Shown here: positions 1 to 12,099 of the stretch, one piece after another
Layout: each line of letters starts with the position of its first letter
Numbering within the stretch: the first letter of the stretch is position 1
Assembly: GCA_037953625.1 (NCBI GenBank)
Contig: CM075649.1
Location: forward strand, 64,216,660 to 64,280,659
Direction of reading: 5' to 3'
Source of the DNA: Crotalaria pallida
Lineage: Eukaryota > Streptophyta > Magnoliopsida > Fabales > Fabaceae
Length of the DNA stretch: 64,000 bases
Made by a program: the position numbers and the translations under genes
The notes under the pieces: generated by a model
What the model saw: the letters and a program-made list of their open reading frames with translations, nothing else
Databases searched by the model: none
What the model was told of the DNA's origin: nothing

Positions 1-561
1 CTAGACTTCAAGGGTTAATCCCTTTGGTATTGTATTATCTACTCTTGAGCTCTTGTTATTAATGCAATTTCGTTTTCTCTTCTCTGTTTTCATGTTTATC
101 GATGTGTAGTGGTTTGCTTAATTCCATTTCGTAGAGATAATACATGAATATAAATGCTTAATTTGTATTAACTCGTAAAAACTCCAATTCTGGTTTCTGA
201 TGCTTAATTAGAAGTTAGGGTTTGGAGTGATAACTGAATTTTCGCTTAGTATTTGGTTATCACGAGTTGGACAGAGGAGAGGAGAGGAATCGATCTTTAG
301 TGAGCTAGGATTTAGTAGTGTACGTAGCCAAAGGGGTTTGCCCGCTTTTGTTTCTGATTTTCTTAGTTTTTATATTCTGTTTATGTTTTGTTCTTCACAT
401 TTGTCACACACAAAAACCCCCCCATTTTACTGCACACTACGTGTTTGATACTTTCTCTAGACCGATATTCGCTGGGAAACGACCTAGGATCACCTTCCTA
501 GTACTACAGAATAAACACCTTTTATTTTGATCGGGTACGGCCTCGATCAGATGCCAACAGT
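1..561. other. Unassigned non-coding edge, possibly the end of another retroelement
   Basis: No credible coding region. The segment ends in CCAACA at 561, directly before sequence that resembles a family-A LTR read on the minus strand. On the minus strand this gives a start of TGTTGGCATC, compatible with a TG...CA LTR terminus. A perfect 6-bp stem (CTAGGA / TCCTAG) lies at 484-501. The rest is T-rich with no recognised domain. It could equally be ordinary intergenic DNA; the left part of any element lies outside the window. Confidence 0.3.
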
Positions 562-3500
562 GTGGAATTACAGTAAGTAAAATATTAAGATAGACAAACC
601 ATACAACAGACAGTACATAATATAACCACATAAACATTGAGGAATACTTACATCATTCCGATACCCTTCTTTCCTTATTACCTTATGCATATTCACATCA
701 CATTCTATGAAATGCTTCTGCTGCGCAACTCTGATTCCACCACCATATTTTCATGCAAGAATTATTAATTATATTATTATCATATACATATTCTTTTCTT
801 TTCTTAATTAAGTTTTATGAATTCAAGTCCATCAATGATGCAGGGGTTTTAAATCATCATTGAGGAAAAACGTTCTCAAGTTAGCACACTCGTCTACATC
901 TCCTCGGTCAACCACCCAACCTAGTCGGAAGCAAACAGGAGTACAGGACCTTTACCGTGCGGGCACGACATTTGTCACACACAAATGGTCCCAGACCAGG
1001 AGGACTCAGCCTCAATAATATCAATTCATAATCATGGCTCACTGCCTCGCAGTGGCAAACACGATGCCCCACTCCAGTCCCTCTCACTGTTCTCGATTTG
1101 CAATCTAGGGGGCGACAGTACTAATTCTAGTTTGCAAAGCAGAACTTGCCACGGCATTGGACCCAGTCCCCACCACGTTAGTGCGCCACTTGTGGAATTG
1201 TTCCGCCTAGAATAGTACTCTAGACTTCTTGACGTATCACTGTCATTGTCCTCCCCTAATGCAATCTCCTCCTACGTATCCGCAGATACCTATGGTTCCT
1301 TCCTCTCCACTACTTCGCGTTAACTCCCATAACTCACCGCGTTAATACATGTCTTTTAACAGTCTTTTAATTAAAGTCTTAACCTATTGGTCGGCTCATC
1401 CTTCGTACATCCCTTCGACGAGTCCCGACCTCTAATCTTTCTCAAAACATCTCTTTTCTCAACATCGCACAGAGTTGGGTTCTCTTTGACAGCCAAACCT
1501 CTCATCTCATCATCCATCATCAAACACTTGTTTCTTTCTCATCTTGAAAATATCTTTCCAAAGATAATGTTTCACAAAATCTTCCCCAAGATAATGTTCT
1601 CATCAACTTTCTCAAAAACTAATGTTTCACCAATCCTTTTCAAAAATAGGACTTTCTCAAATACCTCCCCAAAACAAAGTTTCCCAAATCCTTTTCAAAA
1701 TAAATTCTCTCCCAAAAATCCTTTCCAACAATAATGTTTCCAAAGAAATAAGGTTTCAAAAGTAAAGACCCCAAAAATAAGGCTTACAAACTCTTTTTCA
1801 AAAATGATGTTTCATAAACAGTTTTCGAAAATGAGATTCTACAACCTCTTTTAGAAAACCATTTCAAAAAAAAAATTTATTCTCCAAGCCTTTTCAAAAT
1901 AATATTTCGCAAACTCTTTCTCCAAACCTTTTTCAAAAGATTCCTTCAAAGATTCATTTTCAAAATCCCTTCCAAAATCTCTTTTTAAGAAAAATAATCT
2001 TTTGCTGAGCGCTAGTGGAGGAGCAAGCTCAACTCAACACTAGTTCCCAGACTAAAACCACAACCAAAGTCCATCTCCAATCAAACTCCATTCTCTTTCC
2101 ACAATTTCATTTCCCTTCACTCATGCCTCAACCTCAGAAAGCATCCATATCAACAATGTTGCCCAAGCTCTGACTTAACTCATCGCTTTCATCATTTATG
2201 CTTTTCCGATAACATCTCACATCCTTCCTCACTCATCTCTTATCTCTTATATCTTTAATTATTATTATTATTATTATTCACAGCGTTGCCACATTCCACA
2301 TTCAACTAATCATAAGCAATAGATAAATAACATACTAGCATTCAAATACGAATCAATTAATTACTCACTCATACTGACTCCAGACACTAAGTTTCGACTT
2401 TTGAGATGGTCGAAACACTTAATATGTTACCTAAAAACCACGGTGTTTGGGGGAAACTTCTCTCTCACCTCGATTGAAGACACACTCACGATACGCTCCT
2501 TGGTTCCCGATGCGATACTCGTAATTGCTTCCCGATTGTTACTGGAACTCAAATAATTCTTCCTCATCAAAAATTGTTTTTATAAAATTATTTAGAAAAT
2601 AAGACATTATTATTGAACTCTTATTTGAAAATCACTTTGATTTTAATTCACGGTTAAATAAAAACTTTTGTTTGAAAACATCAATAATTTCTTGGCTCTT
2701 TAAAAAGGCCACATTTATCTTAAGGTTTTCTTAGGAAAATCGTTTGTTAAATTGAAACCATGAACTTCATAAATCAATGGAAAAATCTTTTCAAAACAAT
2801 ACTTTTCAATTAATCAAATCATTTGACTCACTTTATTTTCTTTAAAACCGAATTTCATCAAAGAGAAATAACACAAGGATTCAATCAAAAACCTTTAAAA
2901 ATATTAAACACTCAAATCATTCATACACATAAATACAACATCACAATTCATGCACATAAGGCAAGAATCAAATATATGCACTTAATTTCCATGCATGGCC
3001 GAATCATATCCTACATGAGACAAGGTTCATGTTCAAGTCTAATAATCATTAACACATGCACATATGACAAGCACTCTATCCTATATTTAAGCATCACAAT
3101 CTAATAATAATTAAAGAGAAAAGGATATATTTACTTAAAATAATACTAGCATGCTTCAAATCAACAAATCAATTTGTTTCTTGTACTTTCACACTTAAGG
3201 CCGAATAAAACACAAGAAAATTACCTAATACAATCACTCATAAAAAAAATAAAAATAACCTAAATAAGATTTGTTCCTAAACCAAATGGGATCATGAAAA
3301 ATTTACTTAAAAGTTTTAAATCAAAAGGTTTAAGTCCCATAGGTTTAGAAATCTCTAATCCTAACCATAAAACACACATGCAAAATAAAACAACTAACTT
3401 TAAACATTTATACATGTAAATCCGTGAGCTTCTCAAGGAAGTTAGTACACAAAATTTTAGTTCCTTAACACTATGAAACCAAGAATTATGTTAAAGTCTT

Positions 3501-5447
3501 TAGCCTTTAAGAAAACTCATGCATGTACTTAAAATTCATTGATCATATAAGTCTCATCATGCATGCACTTATAATCTCTAGATGAGACAAATTTTCAGCA
3601 TGCATGTAAAGGAAAGATGTCCTAATATGGTTTCCTAGACTTGACCGAATGGTGACAAGCATAAAAGCAAGATCTTACAAATTATGTTCACATGCAAGGA
3701 TCAACTCAAAAATCAAATCATGTAAGAATTCCTATAAAACAACACCAACCGAATCATCATCTCACAAAACCCAAATCTTGATTCCAATTCTTTTTACAAA
3801 AATTATTTTCAATGCTTGTGATCTTGATTTTCTTTTGGAAACCGTACATGCACCAAGGAAAAATCAAGACTTGCACTCAAACTAATACATAAAACTCAAG
3901 CTTCACATTTTCTCAAGAATAAAGCATAGATCAAAACATGCAACACAAGATCAAAGCAAAAACATAAGCTTAAATACAAAACATACACAAAACCATGAAG
4001 AGAAAGTTAAAGATCAAAGTTTCCAAGCATAAATATTCAAGATCAAGCCATAGAATAACATGCAAGGAAAGATCAAAACAAAAATATAAACTTAAACTCA
4101 AATCCTAGGTAAAACCGTGAAGAACAAGTTAGAAATTAAAGCATCCAAGTACACTCAAGATCAAATTATAAAAATGACATGCAAGGCAACAAAACTTCAA
4201 GATCACAAGAAAATAAAGTCATGCATCACAAAAGAATTAAACTTGAACAAAAGTCCATATAAAGTCCTTTACAAACCAAAATCACTATACTAAACTACCT
4301 TAAATAACTACCTTAAACAAAATCCTAATCTTTAAGCTTCAAATCCTCCTCTTTTCCTCCTAGGGTTGGCTTCGGCCTCCTCCTCTCTAAGTTGATGGGT
4401 AGCTTTTCTCCTTAGTCTTGAAGAAGAACAAGGTTGGGAAAGAAAGTAGAGAGGTTTGGGTTAAGAACTTTGGGGTCTCACTCTTCTTTTCCTCTATTCT
4501 CCCTCACGGCTTACTTCCTTTTCTCTCTAGGGTCTCAAGAGTTGATGTACTCTTGGACCAAGTGTTTGGAAATGGAGGGTTTGAAAAATGAAGAATGGCT
4601 ACCAACACACACATACACGATTTTAAGATCAAGAGCAAGGGTGGGTCATTTTCCTATTTTAGCCTTGGTTCATGGCTTGGTGGAGGGGTAATTCGGACCA
4701 CTCAAAATTTTGCATGGCAAGGGTCTTGTCAATGGTGAGGCAAGGTTGATGAAAGTCTTCCTTAGGCATCATGAGTCACCAACCTAGGCTTCTACTTGGC
4801 TTCTCATTTGAATTTCTAATTTCTTAATGAATGGGAAAAATGCATCCTATTTGGTTCCTCTTCTCTCATCCTCGGCCGAACACACACATGCACACATTCA
4901 CACACATTTTCATTTCATATTATCACATACCATGATATCATGAAACAAGGCATACACATCATGTTCCCCATTCCAACATACGGTACACACATATACATCA
5001 CACATACATCATACACTCATGCACATAGTCCATGCATATATTCATTTAAATTTACTAATTAAATTACATATACAATTTGTTGTACAAACATGCATTCATA
5101 TTCTCATAATTCATGCATAATTCTTTACACAAAACACACTTTCATAAATTCAAGAATGCAACTTTAAAAATCAATCCACCTTTTCAAAAGAAAACAAGCT
5201 TTACTTTGTTTTGTAAAAATTATAGTTTCAATTATTTTCAAAAGAAAAACCTATTCAAAACCTCAAATCATTTTGATTAAAAGCGATTTTGTTTCAATAA
5301 AACTACGGCTTAGCTTTCATGAAATCAAACTTCAAAGAAAATCACTTGCTAAAATACTCTAACTAAAAATCTTCTTAAATTCTGAAAAATTTAGTTTAAA
5401 TAAAACCTGATTAATTTATTTGAGTCCAGAAAATGCGGGATGTTACA
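562..5447 (-). repeat. Long minus-strand LTR of family A (non-coding)
   Basis: The right edge is TGTTACA at 5441-5447, so on the minus strand the LTR starts TGTAACATCC, the terminus shared by the large elements of this window. About 840-1175 is the reverse complement of 5448-5770, and about 565-830 more weakly matches 5770-6140, which places the repeat's inner end near 562. Sequence at 1400-4800 is homologous in the same orientation to 58457-61870; shared blocks include GCTGAGCGCTA near 2005 and 58588, and a CTCTCTCACCT block near 2460 and 59110. There are no long open frames; the plus strand is rich in A and C. Whether it is a solo LTR or part of an element extending left cannot be decided. 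The left boundary is uncertain. Confidence 0.6.
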
Positions 5448-6662
5448 GGGACTGGGTCTAATGTCGTGGTAAGTTCTGCACCCGGGACCGGAATAGTGCT
5501 GTCACCCCTATGACATTTCAGGAATAGTGAGCGGGACTGGAACGGGGCATTTGTGATTGCCGCTGAGAGTGTGCCTTGATTATATGATATGAATTGAATT
5601 GATTTGAGGCTGGGCCTCCTGGTCTGGGACCATTTGTTTGTGTGACAGCTGTCGTGCCCACGTGGTAAAGGTCCTGTACTCCTGTTTGCTTCCGACTAGG
5701 TTGGGTGGTTGACCGAGGAGATGTAGACGTGTGTGAGCTCAATGATGTTTCCCCCTCATCATTGATGCTAATCGAAACAATAAAACTTAAAAGACAAAGA
5801 GGTTCAAAGAAAAGTATATCAAGCTTCAAATAAGATTTATAAGATGAGTATATAAGAAAGAATTCGTGGAATAAGAGATAAGTGTGGAATTTATGATGAA
5901 AGAAGGACTGAGAAAAGTCGTGAGAACTCATGAGAAAGATTTCGAGAATGTGTTTATAAGAATGGGAATGAATTATTGGGTTATGAATGATGATATTGAT
6001 GTGTTAGGATACGTTTCGTTATATGTGATTCCTATATGCTACGTGAATAACATGTTTTATATATGTGCATTATGATGAATGTCTATGTATGTCATTTTGG
6101 TCATATTGTTCTGTTGTTCGTTTATCTTCATACTGCAATTATCCTAAGACCGCATGGTCAACCCGTTAGTGTTCGGAACACTGACTCTCTCCTACCTTGT
6201 TGTCGTGTCGGCAACCGCTGATATTACAATGGGTAGATGGCGCAGCGGAAGAGTGGTGGGCTTCATCAACCAAAGTCCGGAGTTAGACAACAAGCATTAG
6301 GAAGCATGACTAGAAGCTAGGAATTTCCCTGGCGGAATGTACTCCATTGTAAGTTCTTAGTTACCTAGCTCTATCATACTGTACCCCGGCAAAAGTTTTT
6401 ATTTAACATTAAGGTTTTGAAACAAGTAAATGGGCTATTTCTTAAATAGTGTTTTGAAAACGGGTTTCAAAGTGCGGTGTCTTGTGACATCTCGGTTTGG
6501 AACTTGAAAGAGTTTCTGTAATGTGAGAACAGGAGTTTTAATTGTAACTATGTTTTAAAAGTCTAAGTGTTCTCACGTTCACATAACACTTGTTTAAAAA
6601 AAATGGCCCTAATTTTCAGTATATTTAGTTTAAGTTTCAAGTTGCCGAATCGGGGTGTTACA
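5448..6662 (+). repeat. 3' part of a plus-strand family-A LTR
   Basis: The segment ends in GGGGTGTTACA at 6652-6662, a typical LTR terminus. Its first 320 bases are the inverted counterpart of 840-1175 in the neighbouring minus-strand LTR. The LTR start is missing because the minus-strand LTR at 562-5447 appears to have inserted into it; the remainder would lie left of the window. To the right it abuts internal sequence of an E2-like element, so it itself inserted there. No coding. Confidence 0.6.
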
Positions 6663-7080
6663 GGGTTCTTCAGTTCATAGAACCTGGATTCGATAATCTT
6701 TCCCAAAATACCTAAGGTCCACCTTTCTCCATGAATGCACGTGTTTCTAGTTCGTTTTAGGGGTATTAATCATCCATTCTTCATTTATATAGATTCATTG
6801 GGAAGGTTTTCTAACCTAAGATATGTGGCCATATGATGCAACAATCACATTCAAAGATGCACACACTTATTCACAAAACATTTAGCAATCAATATGCACA
6901 TTCCTTCCTAATTATGCTTAGCAATTGCATCAAACATATGCGACAAACACTTAACATTAACACTTTCACAAAATTCTATAAGTCTCACCTTTATTCAAGA
7001 AACTTGAGATTAGAGTGTTTGTAGCAGAATCGGGATTACTTTCCCTCAGGTCGAAAGGAAGAACTGCCCTGATACCATAT
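6663..7080 (-). mobile_element. Internal-domain remnant of a diverged E2-like element
   Basis: This stretch is clearly homologous to 27690-28062 and 43210-43581, the PBS-side edge of element E2, sharing for example ACCTAAGGTCCACC and the block ending GATACCATAT. It is more diverged than the two E2 copies are from each other. Non-coding. It continues directly into an LTR start at 7081. Confidence 0.75.
7066..7077 (-). other. Primer binding site (initiator Met tRNA type)
   Basis: On the minus strand this reads TGGTATCAGGGC, one base off TGGTATCAGAGC, the complement of the plant initiator-methionine tRNA 3' end. It lies three bases outside the LTR terminus at 7081, which fixes the element as minus-strand oriented. 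The mismatch fits an old, inactive copy. Confidence 0.75.
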
Positions 7081-7407
7081 TGTAACACCCCGATTTTCAT
7101 AATTTAAAAATTATAAAAAAAATAAAAGTTTTTGGAAATAAACAGGGAACTTTAAATGTTATTTCATTAAATAAAATACATAATCAGAGTTGGAAAATAA
7201 AGCGGATAACATTAAACTTTTCATTTACAAATTAAGTTTGTACAAAAATGTGGGGCACCCAGTTACAATATAGAATATCTATACAAAAACTAATTTCCTT
7301 TCTTCCGACTTGTTCCGCTGGGCACTCTGATCTCCAAGCTTCTTGAACATGTACCTAAATTGTTAACCACTAAGGGTGAGATCTTTCACAACACAGTGAA
7401 TTAAAAG
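7081..7407 (-). repeat. E2-like LTR, PBS-proximal fragment
   Basis: Starts TGTAACACCCCGATTTTC like the LTRs at 21751, 28063, 37276 and 43582, and stays alignable to the block ACAGTGAATTAAAAG. It stops abruptly at 7407 where gypsy coding begins. The matching continuation of the LTR is found at 13324, on the other side of the gypsy fragment. Confidence 0.8.
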
Positions 7408-9069
7408 GGGGTCGGGGCCGGAATAATCCTTGAAAATGCCGAGGGCCTCAGCGTAGAATACTCCCTCAAATTTGAGTTTCCAACCTCAAACAACCAAGCA
7501 GAGTATGAGGCGGTGATAGCCAGCCTGCGGATGGCCCACCAAATGGGGGCTTCAGAAATCAAAGTTTTCAGCGATTCTCAGTTGGTTGTATCTCAGGTCA
7601 GAGGTGAATTTCAAGCAAAAGAACCAATTCTCCAAAAATACCTAGAACAAGTCAAAACCCTCTCAGATCTCTTCCCTCAATTTTCCATCACTCACATATC
7701 TAGGTCCTCCAATGGGCAAGCTGATATTCTCTCCAAGCTCGCTAGCACTAAAGGTCCTGAAAACAACAAAAGCCTAGTCCAAGAAACTGTCCACCAGCCG
7801 AGTGTTGTTCTGGCATTATCTCTGACCACCGATTGGATGGACCCCATCAAGCAATATCTTAAATTCCGAGTCCTGCCTAACGACCCCACTCAAGGAAAAA
7901 AGATAGTCAAGCAGGCTGCTCAGTATGCCATGATCGGTGACACTTTGTATAAACGGGGAATGGACTCCCCTATGCTGAGGTGTCTGAACCCTGCTGAATC
8001 CGATCTCGCGTTGGCCGAGGTCCACGAAGGAATCTCGAGCCACCATGTAGGTGCAAAAGCTCTAGCCTGTAAAGTACTCCGAGCAGGCTATTACTGGCCC
8101 ACACTTCTAAGCGATGCTTTAGAACATGTAAAAAGATGCAAGTCCTGTCAGCTTCACGGAAAGATTTTCCAACGCCCCCCGACGGAGCTCCACTCAATGA
8201 TCGCACCATGGCCCTTCTACCAGTGGGGCATGGACATCATAGGGAAATTCAAAACAGCTCCGGGGTAGCTCAAGTTTGTGGTGGTCGCAATTGATTATTT
8301 CACAAAATGGGTCGAAGCCGAGGCTTTGGCCACAATTTCTTCAGCTAAAATCCAAAAATTCTTTCTTAGATAAGTCATCGCTCGTTTCGGTGTCCCACAC
8401 ACTCTGGTGACCGACAATGGCACACAATTCACAGCCAAGGTTTTTCAAGAGCTGGTCGACCACTTCCACATCACCCACCATTTCTCATCGGTCGAACAAC
8501 CGCAGACGAACGGACAGGCAGAAGCAGCGAATAAAACCATCATTGATGGGATGAAGAAGAGATTGTACGAAGCCGAGGGATCATGGGCTGACTTCCTACC
8601 CGAGGTATTATGGTCAATTCGAACGACCATTCACACCTCGACAGGAGAAACCCCATTTCGACTAACATATGGTTGTGAGGCTGTGTTGCCTATTGAAACT
8701 CGGATTCCCACCTTCCGAGTGTCCGAACGTCCAGTAGAAGTGAACGATGATTTGTTAAAAGAGGAGTTAACTTTCAGCGAGGAGGTCCGATCTCTCGCAT
8801 CTGATCGAGAGAAAAAAGCGAAAGAAAGGCAGTCCCGAGAATACAACAAGTGGGTGGTCCCAAGAAGCTTTACTGTAGGAGATCTGGTCCTCAAACGAGC
8901 AGACGTCGGGTTGAAAAATTCAAAAGAAGGAAAGTTGGCAAGGAATTGGGAAGGCCCCTACAGGGTCGTCTCAAAAACTGGCTCGGGGGCATACAGATTG
9001 GAGACACTAACAAAGCAACAACTGAACAACTCCTGGAATGCTACCAAGCTTAAACCTTACTACAGCTAA
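7408..9069 (+). pseudogene. pol: gypsy pol fragment: archaeal-type RNase H plus integrase
   Basis: One reading frame runs from 7408 to the stop at 9067-9069, with in-frame stops TAG 8266-8268 and TAA 8371-8373. The first ~115 codons are RNase H (GAGIILENAEG, then NNQAEYEAV, then SDSQLVVSQV, ending near ADILSKLAS), matching the extra RNase H that Tat elements carry before integrase. Integrase follows: an HHCC zinc finger (HHVGAKA ... CKSCQ), first catalytic Asp in GMDIIGKF, second in VTDNGTQF, Glu in TNGQAEAANKT, and a C-terminal region with a GPYRV segment. The 5' edge is a break, not a start codon; the start of RNase H is missing. Both stops fall between the first and second integrase Asp, so no functional enzyme is made. 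Confidence 0.9.
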
Positions 9070-9632
9070 TGGAGACCCACCACAACTCTTGCAAAGTTTC
9101 AACCCTGATTTTAAAATTCTGTTGTTTAAATTCCATGTCATTTATTTCAGTATTTCTATGTTTATGTTACATTTGATTTATATTGTTTGCAAGCAGATCA
9201 AAAAGAGCTTAATGAAGATCTATCTTTTTTCAGTCATTTATCTTGCCTTCGTATTGTTAACGTACTAACCATTTCCTCTCGGTTCGCCACCGAGGCGAAC
9301 TTGGGTGTTTATACACGTCCTTCCAACGGGGACTTATAAACTAACAATCACAAGTACTTTAGTAGATGCCCGGCTAAAAACTTAAGCAGTTTCTATAAGC
9401 CGAGGACCGAGGATCCCACCTTGGCCAAAGGTAGGAGATCCGAAATCTAAATAACAGTTTACAACAAAATAAAGGACAGTGCAAAATCTTGATGAAAGTA
9501 AAACATCAACATCTCATAAGAAATTCAAAAGCAATATTCTGTTCAAGCCGATCATATTACAGCATTCGGTACTTCATCAAACAACAAAAATTAAAAACAC
9601 AATAGTAGCAAAAAGAAATGCATAAAAAAGAG
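9070..9632 (+). other. Spacer between pol and antisense gene of the Tat element
   Basis: Non-coding, 563 bp. A perfect 7-bp inverted repeat GTTCGCC / GGCGAAC with a 5-base loop lies at 9282-9300. It would hold the 3' untranslated region of the antisense gene. I see no other feature. Confidence 0.6.
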
Positions 9633-10819
9633 CTAGTCTTCATCCTCGGAAAGTGCAATAGCCGACCCATCAAAATCAGCTTCGTCTTCATTCTCCAAGT
9701 CCAAGGGGTTCGGAAGATTCGGCACTGATAAGTCCACCTCCCTATCCTCGTGGGCGTAGTCAATGATAAGATCACCGTCAACACCAAAATTTGGACTTGC
9801 ACCTAGCACTCGAATCCCCGGATTCATAAGGGACAATTGTTTAACAGCATTCACAAAAGAGTCATTCACGGCATGATCCCAATTGAAGTGGTTCCGCTTG
9901 GCAGTAACCTTATGCTTCAAAGCTTTCCGGCGATCCTTTGTCAACTCCCCCTGCAACCGAGCCACCTCATTCTCAGAATTTGTCAACCGACCCTGCACAC
10001 CCTCCAGCTCGGTAACTTTCTGTTGAGCTTCAGCAAGTTTCTCTTGAGCAATTTGCAACAACCTTCCCTTCTCGGCCTCCCTTCCACCAACATCCTCCAA
10101 AGCCTTTTGAGCGATCTCCCGAGCTTTTTCAGATGCTTCAAGTTTTCTCTGCAGGTCGGCGTTGGACTCGGTTAGAGCTTGAAGATTTGCCTCATTCTCC
10201 TTAATCTGAGTTAACAGATTTTTTGCTTGATGAGAAGCAGCTTTCCTTTTCTCCTTCTCAGTGGCCGAAAGAGTTGCGCTGATATCTTCGGCATGCTTAC
10301 TAAGGTGGAACATGTAGCTAGCAGCCCTTAGCATATTTCTGCCCAATAAATCACAGTGACATTTCAAAGTGGCAGCAGTCTGGTCCGACAGTCTCTTATC
10401 ATCATTAGGAGTGTAAACCAAGTCAATAAATTTCTCCTTCAGCTTTTGAGCCCAAACGGTCTCCTCCTCGGGATCCGAAACGTCAAACCATAAATTACCT
10501 CTCTGTAATGGTTTCAGCAACTCAACAACTTTGCCTTTACCCTTATCTATCCTAGCTCTTTTGGACAGGGGCACTCGGCCCTGCTCCTCCTCCTCTTCCA
10601 CCTGAGCAACAGGACTCCCAGTAGCCACCTCCACCACACGAACAGATGGTGGTCGGACATCTTGCACCACTTCAACCTCAGGTGATGCCACTGCCACTGT
10701 AACTGATCGAGTCGCTTCCGAGGAAATGGCTCCGCCAGAAGAGCCGACAGTTTCAACTGTTCTTGACTTAGCAAGCTCCCTCATACGTTTAGCAGCCTTG
10801 TTCTCCCTAGCCATCTTAA
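9633..10819 (-). CDS. Antisense Tat-element gene, second exon: coiled-coil protein
   Basis: Open frame on the minus strand, opposite to pol. If translated alone it could start at the ATG at 10812-10814, giving 393 residues. If joined to the upstream exon across 10820-10865, the frame is preserved exactly. It begins with a basic stretch (MARENKAAKRMRELAK), has a Val/Glu-rich linker, a KRARIDKGKGK cluster that could be a nuclear signal, and a long heptad-rich coiled coil rich in Lys, Glu, Ala and Gln across roughly the third quarter. The C terminus is acidic, ending SEDED. Extra antisense frames in this position are known from Tat elements; their function is unknown. No stop breaks this exon. 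Enzymatic motifs are absent, and a Gag-like or structural role is only a guess. Confidence 0.7.
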
Positions 10820-10865
10820 CTGCAAAATCAAATATACAAAGGTTAAAAAAAAAAGGTGTATATAC
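10820..10865 (-). other. Candidate short intron (GT...AG) in the antisense gene
   Basis: On the minus strand the segment starts GTATATAC and ends TTTTGCAG with a run of ten T inside. Removing it joins codons ...GAG CTT G|TT AAG ATG, keeping frame between both exons. If it is kept, the upstream frame stops at 10843-10845. At 46 bp it is shorter than most plant introns, so splicing is plausible but unproven. Confidence 0.45.
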
Positions 10866-12099
10866 CAAGCTCGGCTTTCACAAGCTCCTGTGGAAAAATA
10901 ATAATGTTCCTAATGTCAACCTGGCCATTTTCTTTAAGATAGCTGAAGAAGGTATCACATGTATGCCTCTCGTCGGCCGACAATTCAGTTTCATAATGAA
11001 ACTGGTAAAGCTTCGGGTGTCTGTTGAAAAAGTCAGGCGACCAGGATAGAGGGAACCGAGGATGATCATCCTCCATAAACCAGCAGTTCCCCCTTCCGAC
11101 AAATCGGTACTTGAAAAACAGAGGTTTAAAGGTATTCCATGAATCAGTGTATTTGGCAAAGAGAGCATGGTCGTTGCGTGCCTTCAACGATACCCACAGT
11201 CTTTTGCTTGACCCTCTCTCAAAAATGTTTACCTGTGGTATGTATAACCATAGGAACGCTCAGAGCGAGCATGTCAATCGGCGAGCCACTCAAAATTTTT
11301 GAAACGCTCGGACAAACGCCCAATCGCTAGGATGTAGTTGGGTGGGAGCTAGGCGTAGCCGCTGGAGCAGAGCTATCTCTAGATCGGAAAACGGCATTTT
11401 AACACCCAGCCTTATCACGACCTCCTCGTACATGAAAAACTCCTTGCGATTCTCTTCGATCGCTGTACATACTCGGTCATTGGCTGAAGGAGGACTGATT
11501 GTATAAGATGTCCCCGTTTCATCCACAGGGCATGGGAGTATGTTAGCTCGTATATGACTCAAATTGCTGTTGATTAAGGCTGACGGCGTACCGAGCACCT
11601 CCAAATCAACCCAGTCATAGGCTCCAGAGTTCGGAGGCACAGGAAATTCATGAGGATGTGTGACGCACCGTCGAACCATACCTGGGGAAAGGGAAGTCTC
11701 GACGTCAGAATCTACAAAATCAAAATCTTTAAACAGCCTAACCCTAGGTTTATTGGTCCTATAGCCGAGCCTACTACATCTTCCCCTAACCTTCAAGGCT
11801 TTTCCCCAGAAGGGTTTTTCCCAAGTTCGGTTCGAGGGGCGGCGGGCCACTTGGGCCCGCTCCTCCGCTGCTTGATACTGTAACTTCCTACTCTCCTTTT
11901 CCTCAAAAGTCTGGGGAAATTCCACCGATAACGGCATCTCCGCCATGGGATCCGCCATGCGATGGCGGAAAGGCGGTGGCAGGAAGTCTAGCACTTCCAA
12001 ATCAGAAGAAGATGAAGATGAAGAGGAGGAAGAATCCTCAATATCGCCTAAACCCAAAATTCTTGACAATTCCTCATACCATGACCAGTTAACACCCAT
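10866..12099 (-). pseudogene. Antisense Tat-element gene, first exon: plant 'putative gypsy-type transposon' domain protein
   Basis: The start ATG is at 12097-12099, preceded by a pyrimidine-rich leader. It encodes an acidic Ser tract (about residues 21-33), a basic middle, and then the conserved block of the plant domain that Pfam calls Transposase_28 as I remember it (motifs FFMYEEVVIRLGVKMPFS, QLHPSDWAFVRAF, later LWVSLKAR and FPLSWSPDFF). Despite that name it has no known transposase activity. The same frame runs the whole exon but is broken by TGA at 11290-11292 and TGA at 11260-11262, which falls inside the domain. No frameshift is needed to explain the break. It lies antisense to pol, as in Grande-like elements. 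Confidence 0.75.

Noticed and set aside
1387..1734. 115-residue plus-strand frame in the left LTR
   Set aside because: Low-complexity Phe/Lys/Ser/Pro translation of TTTTCAAAA-like repeats; the homologous place at 58457 is not open.
4434..4691. 85-residue frame in the left LTR as a host gene exon
   Set aside because: The homologous stretch at 61450-61740 is not open in this frame and no splice context or domain is seen.
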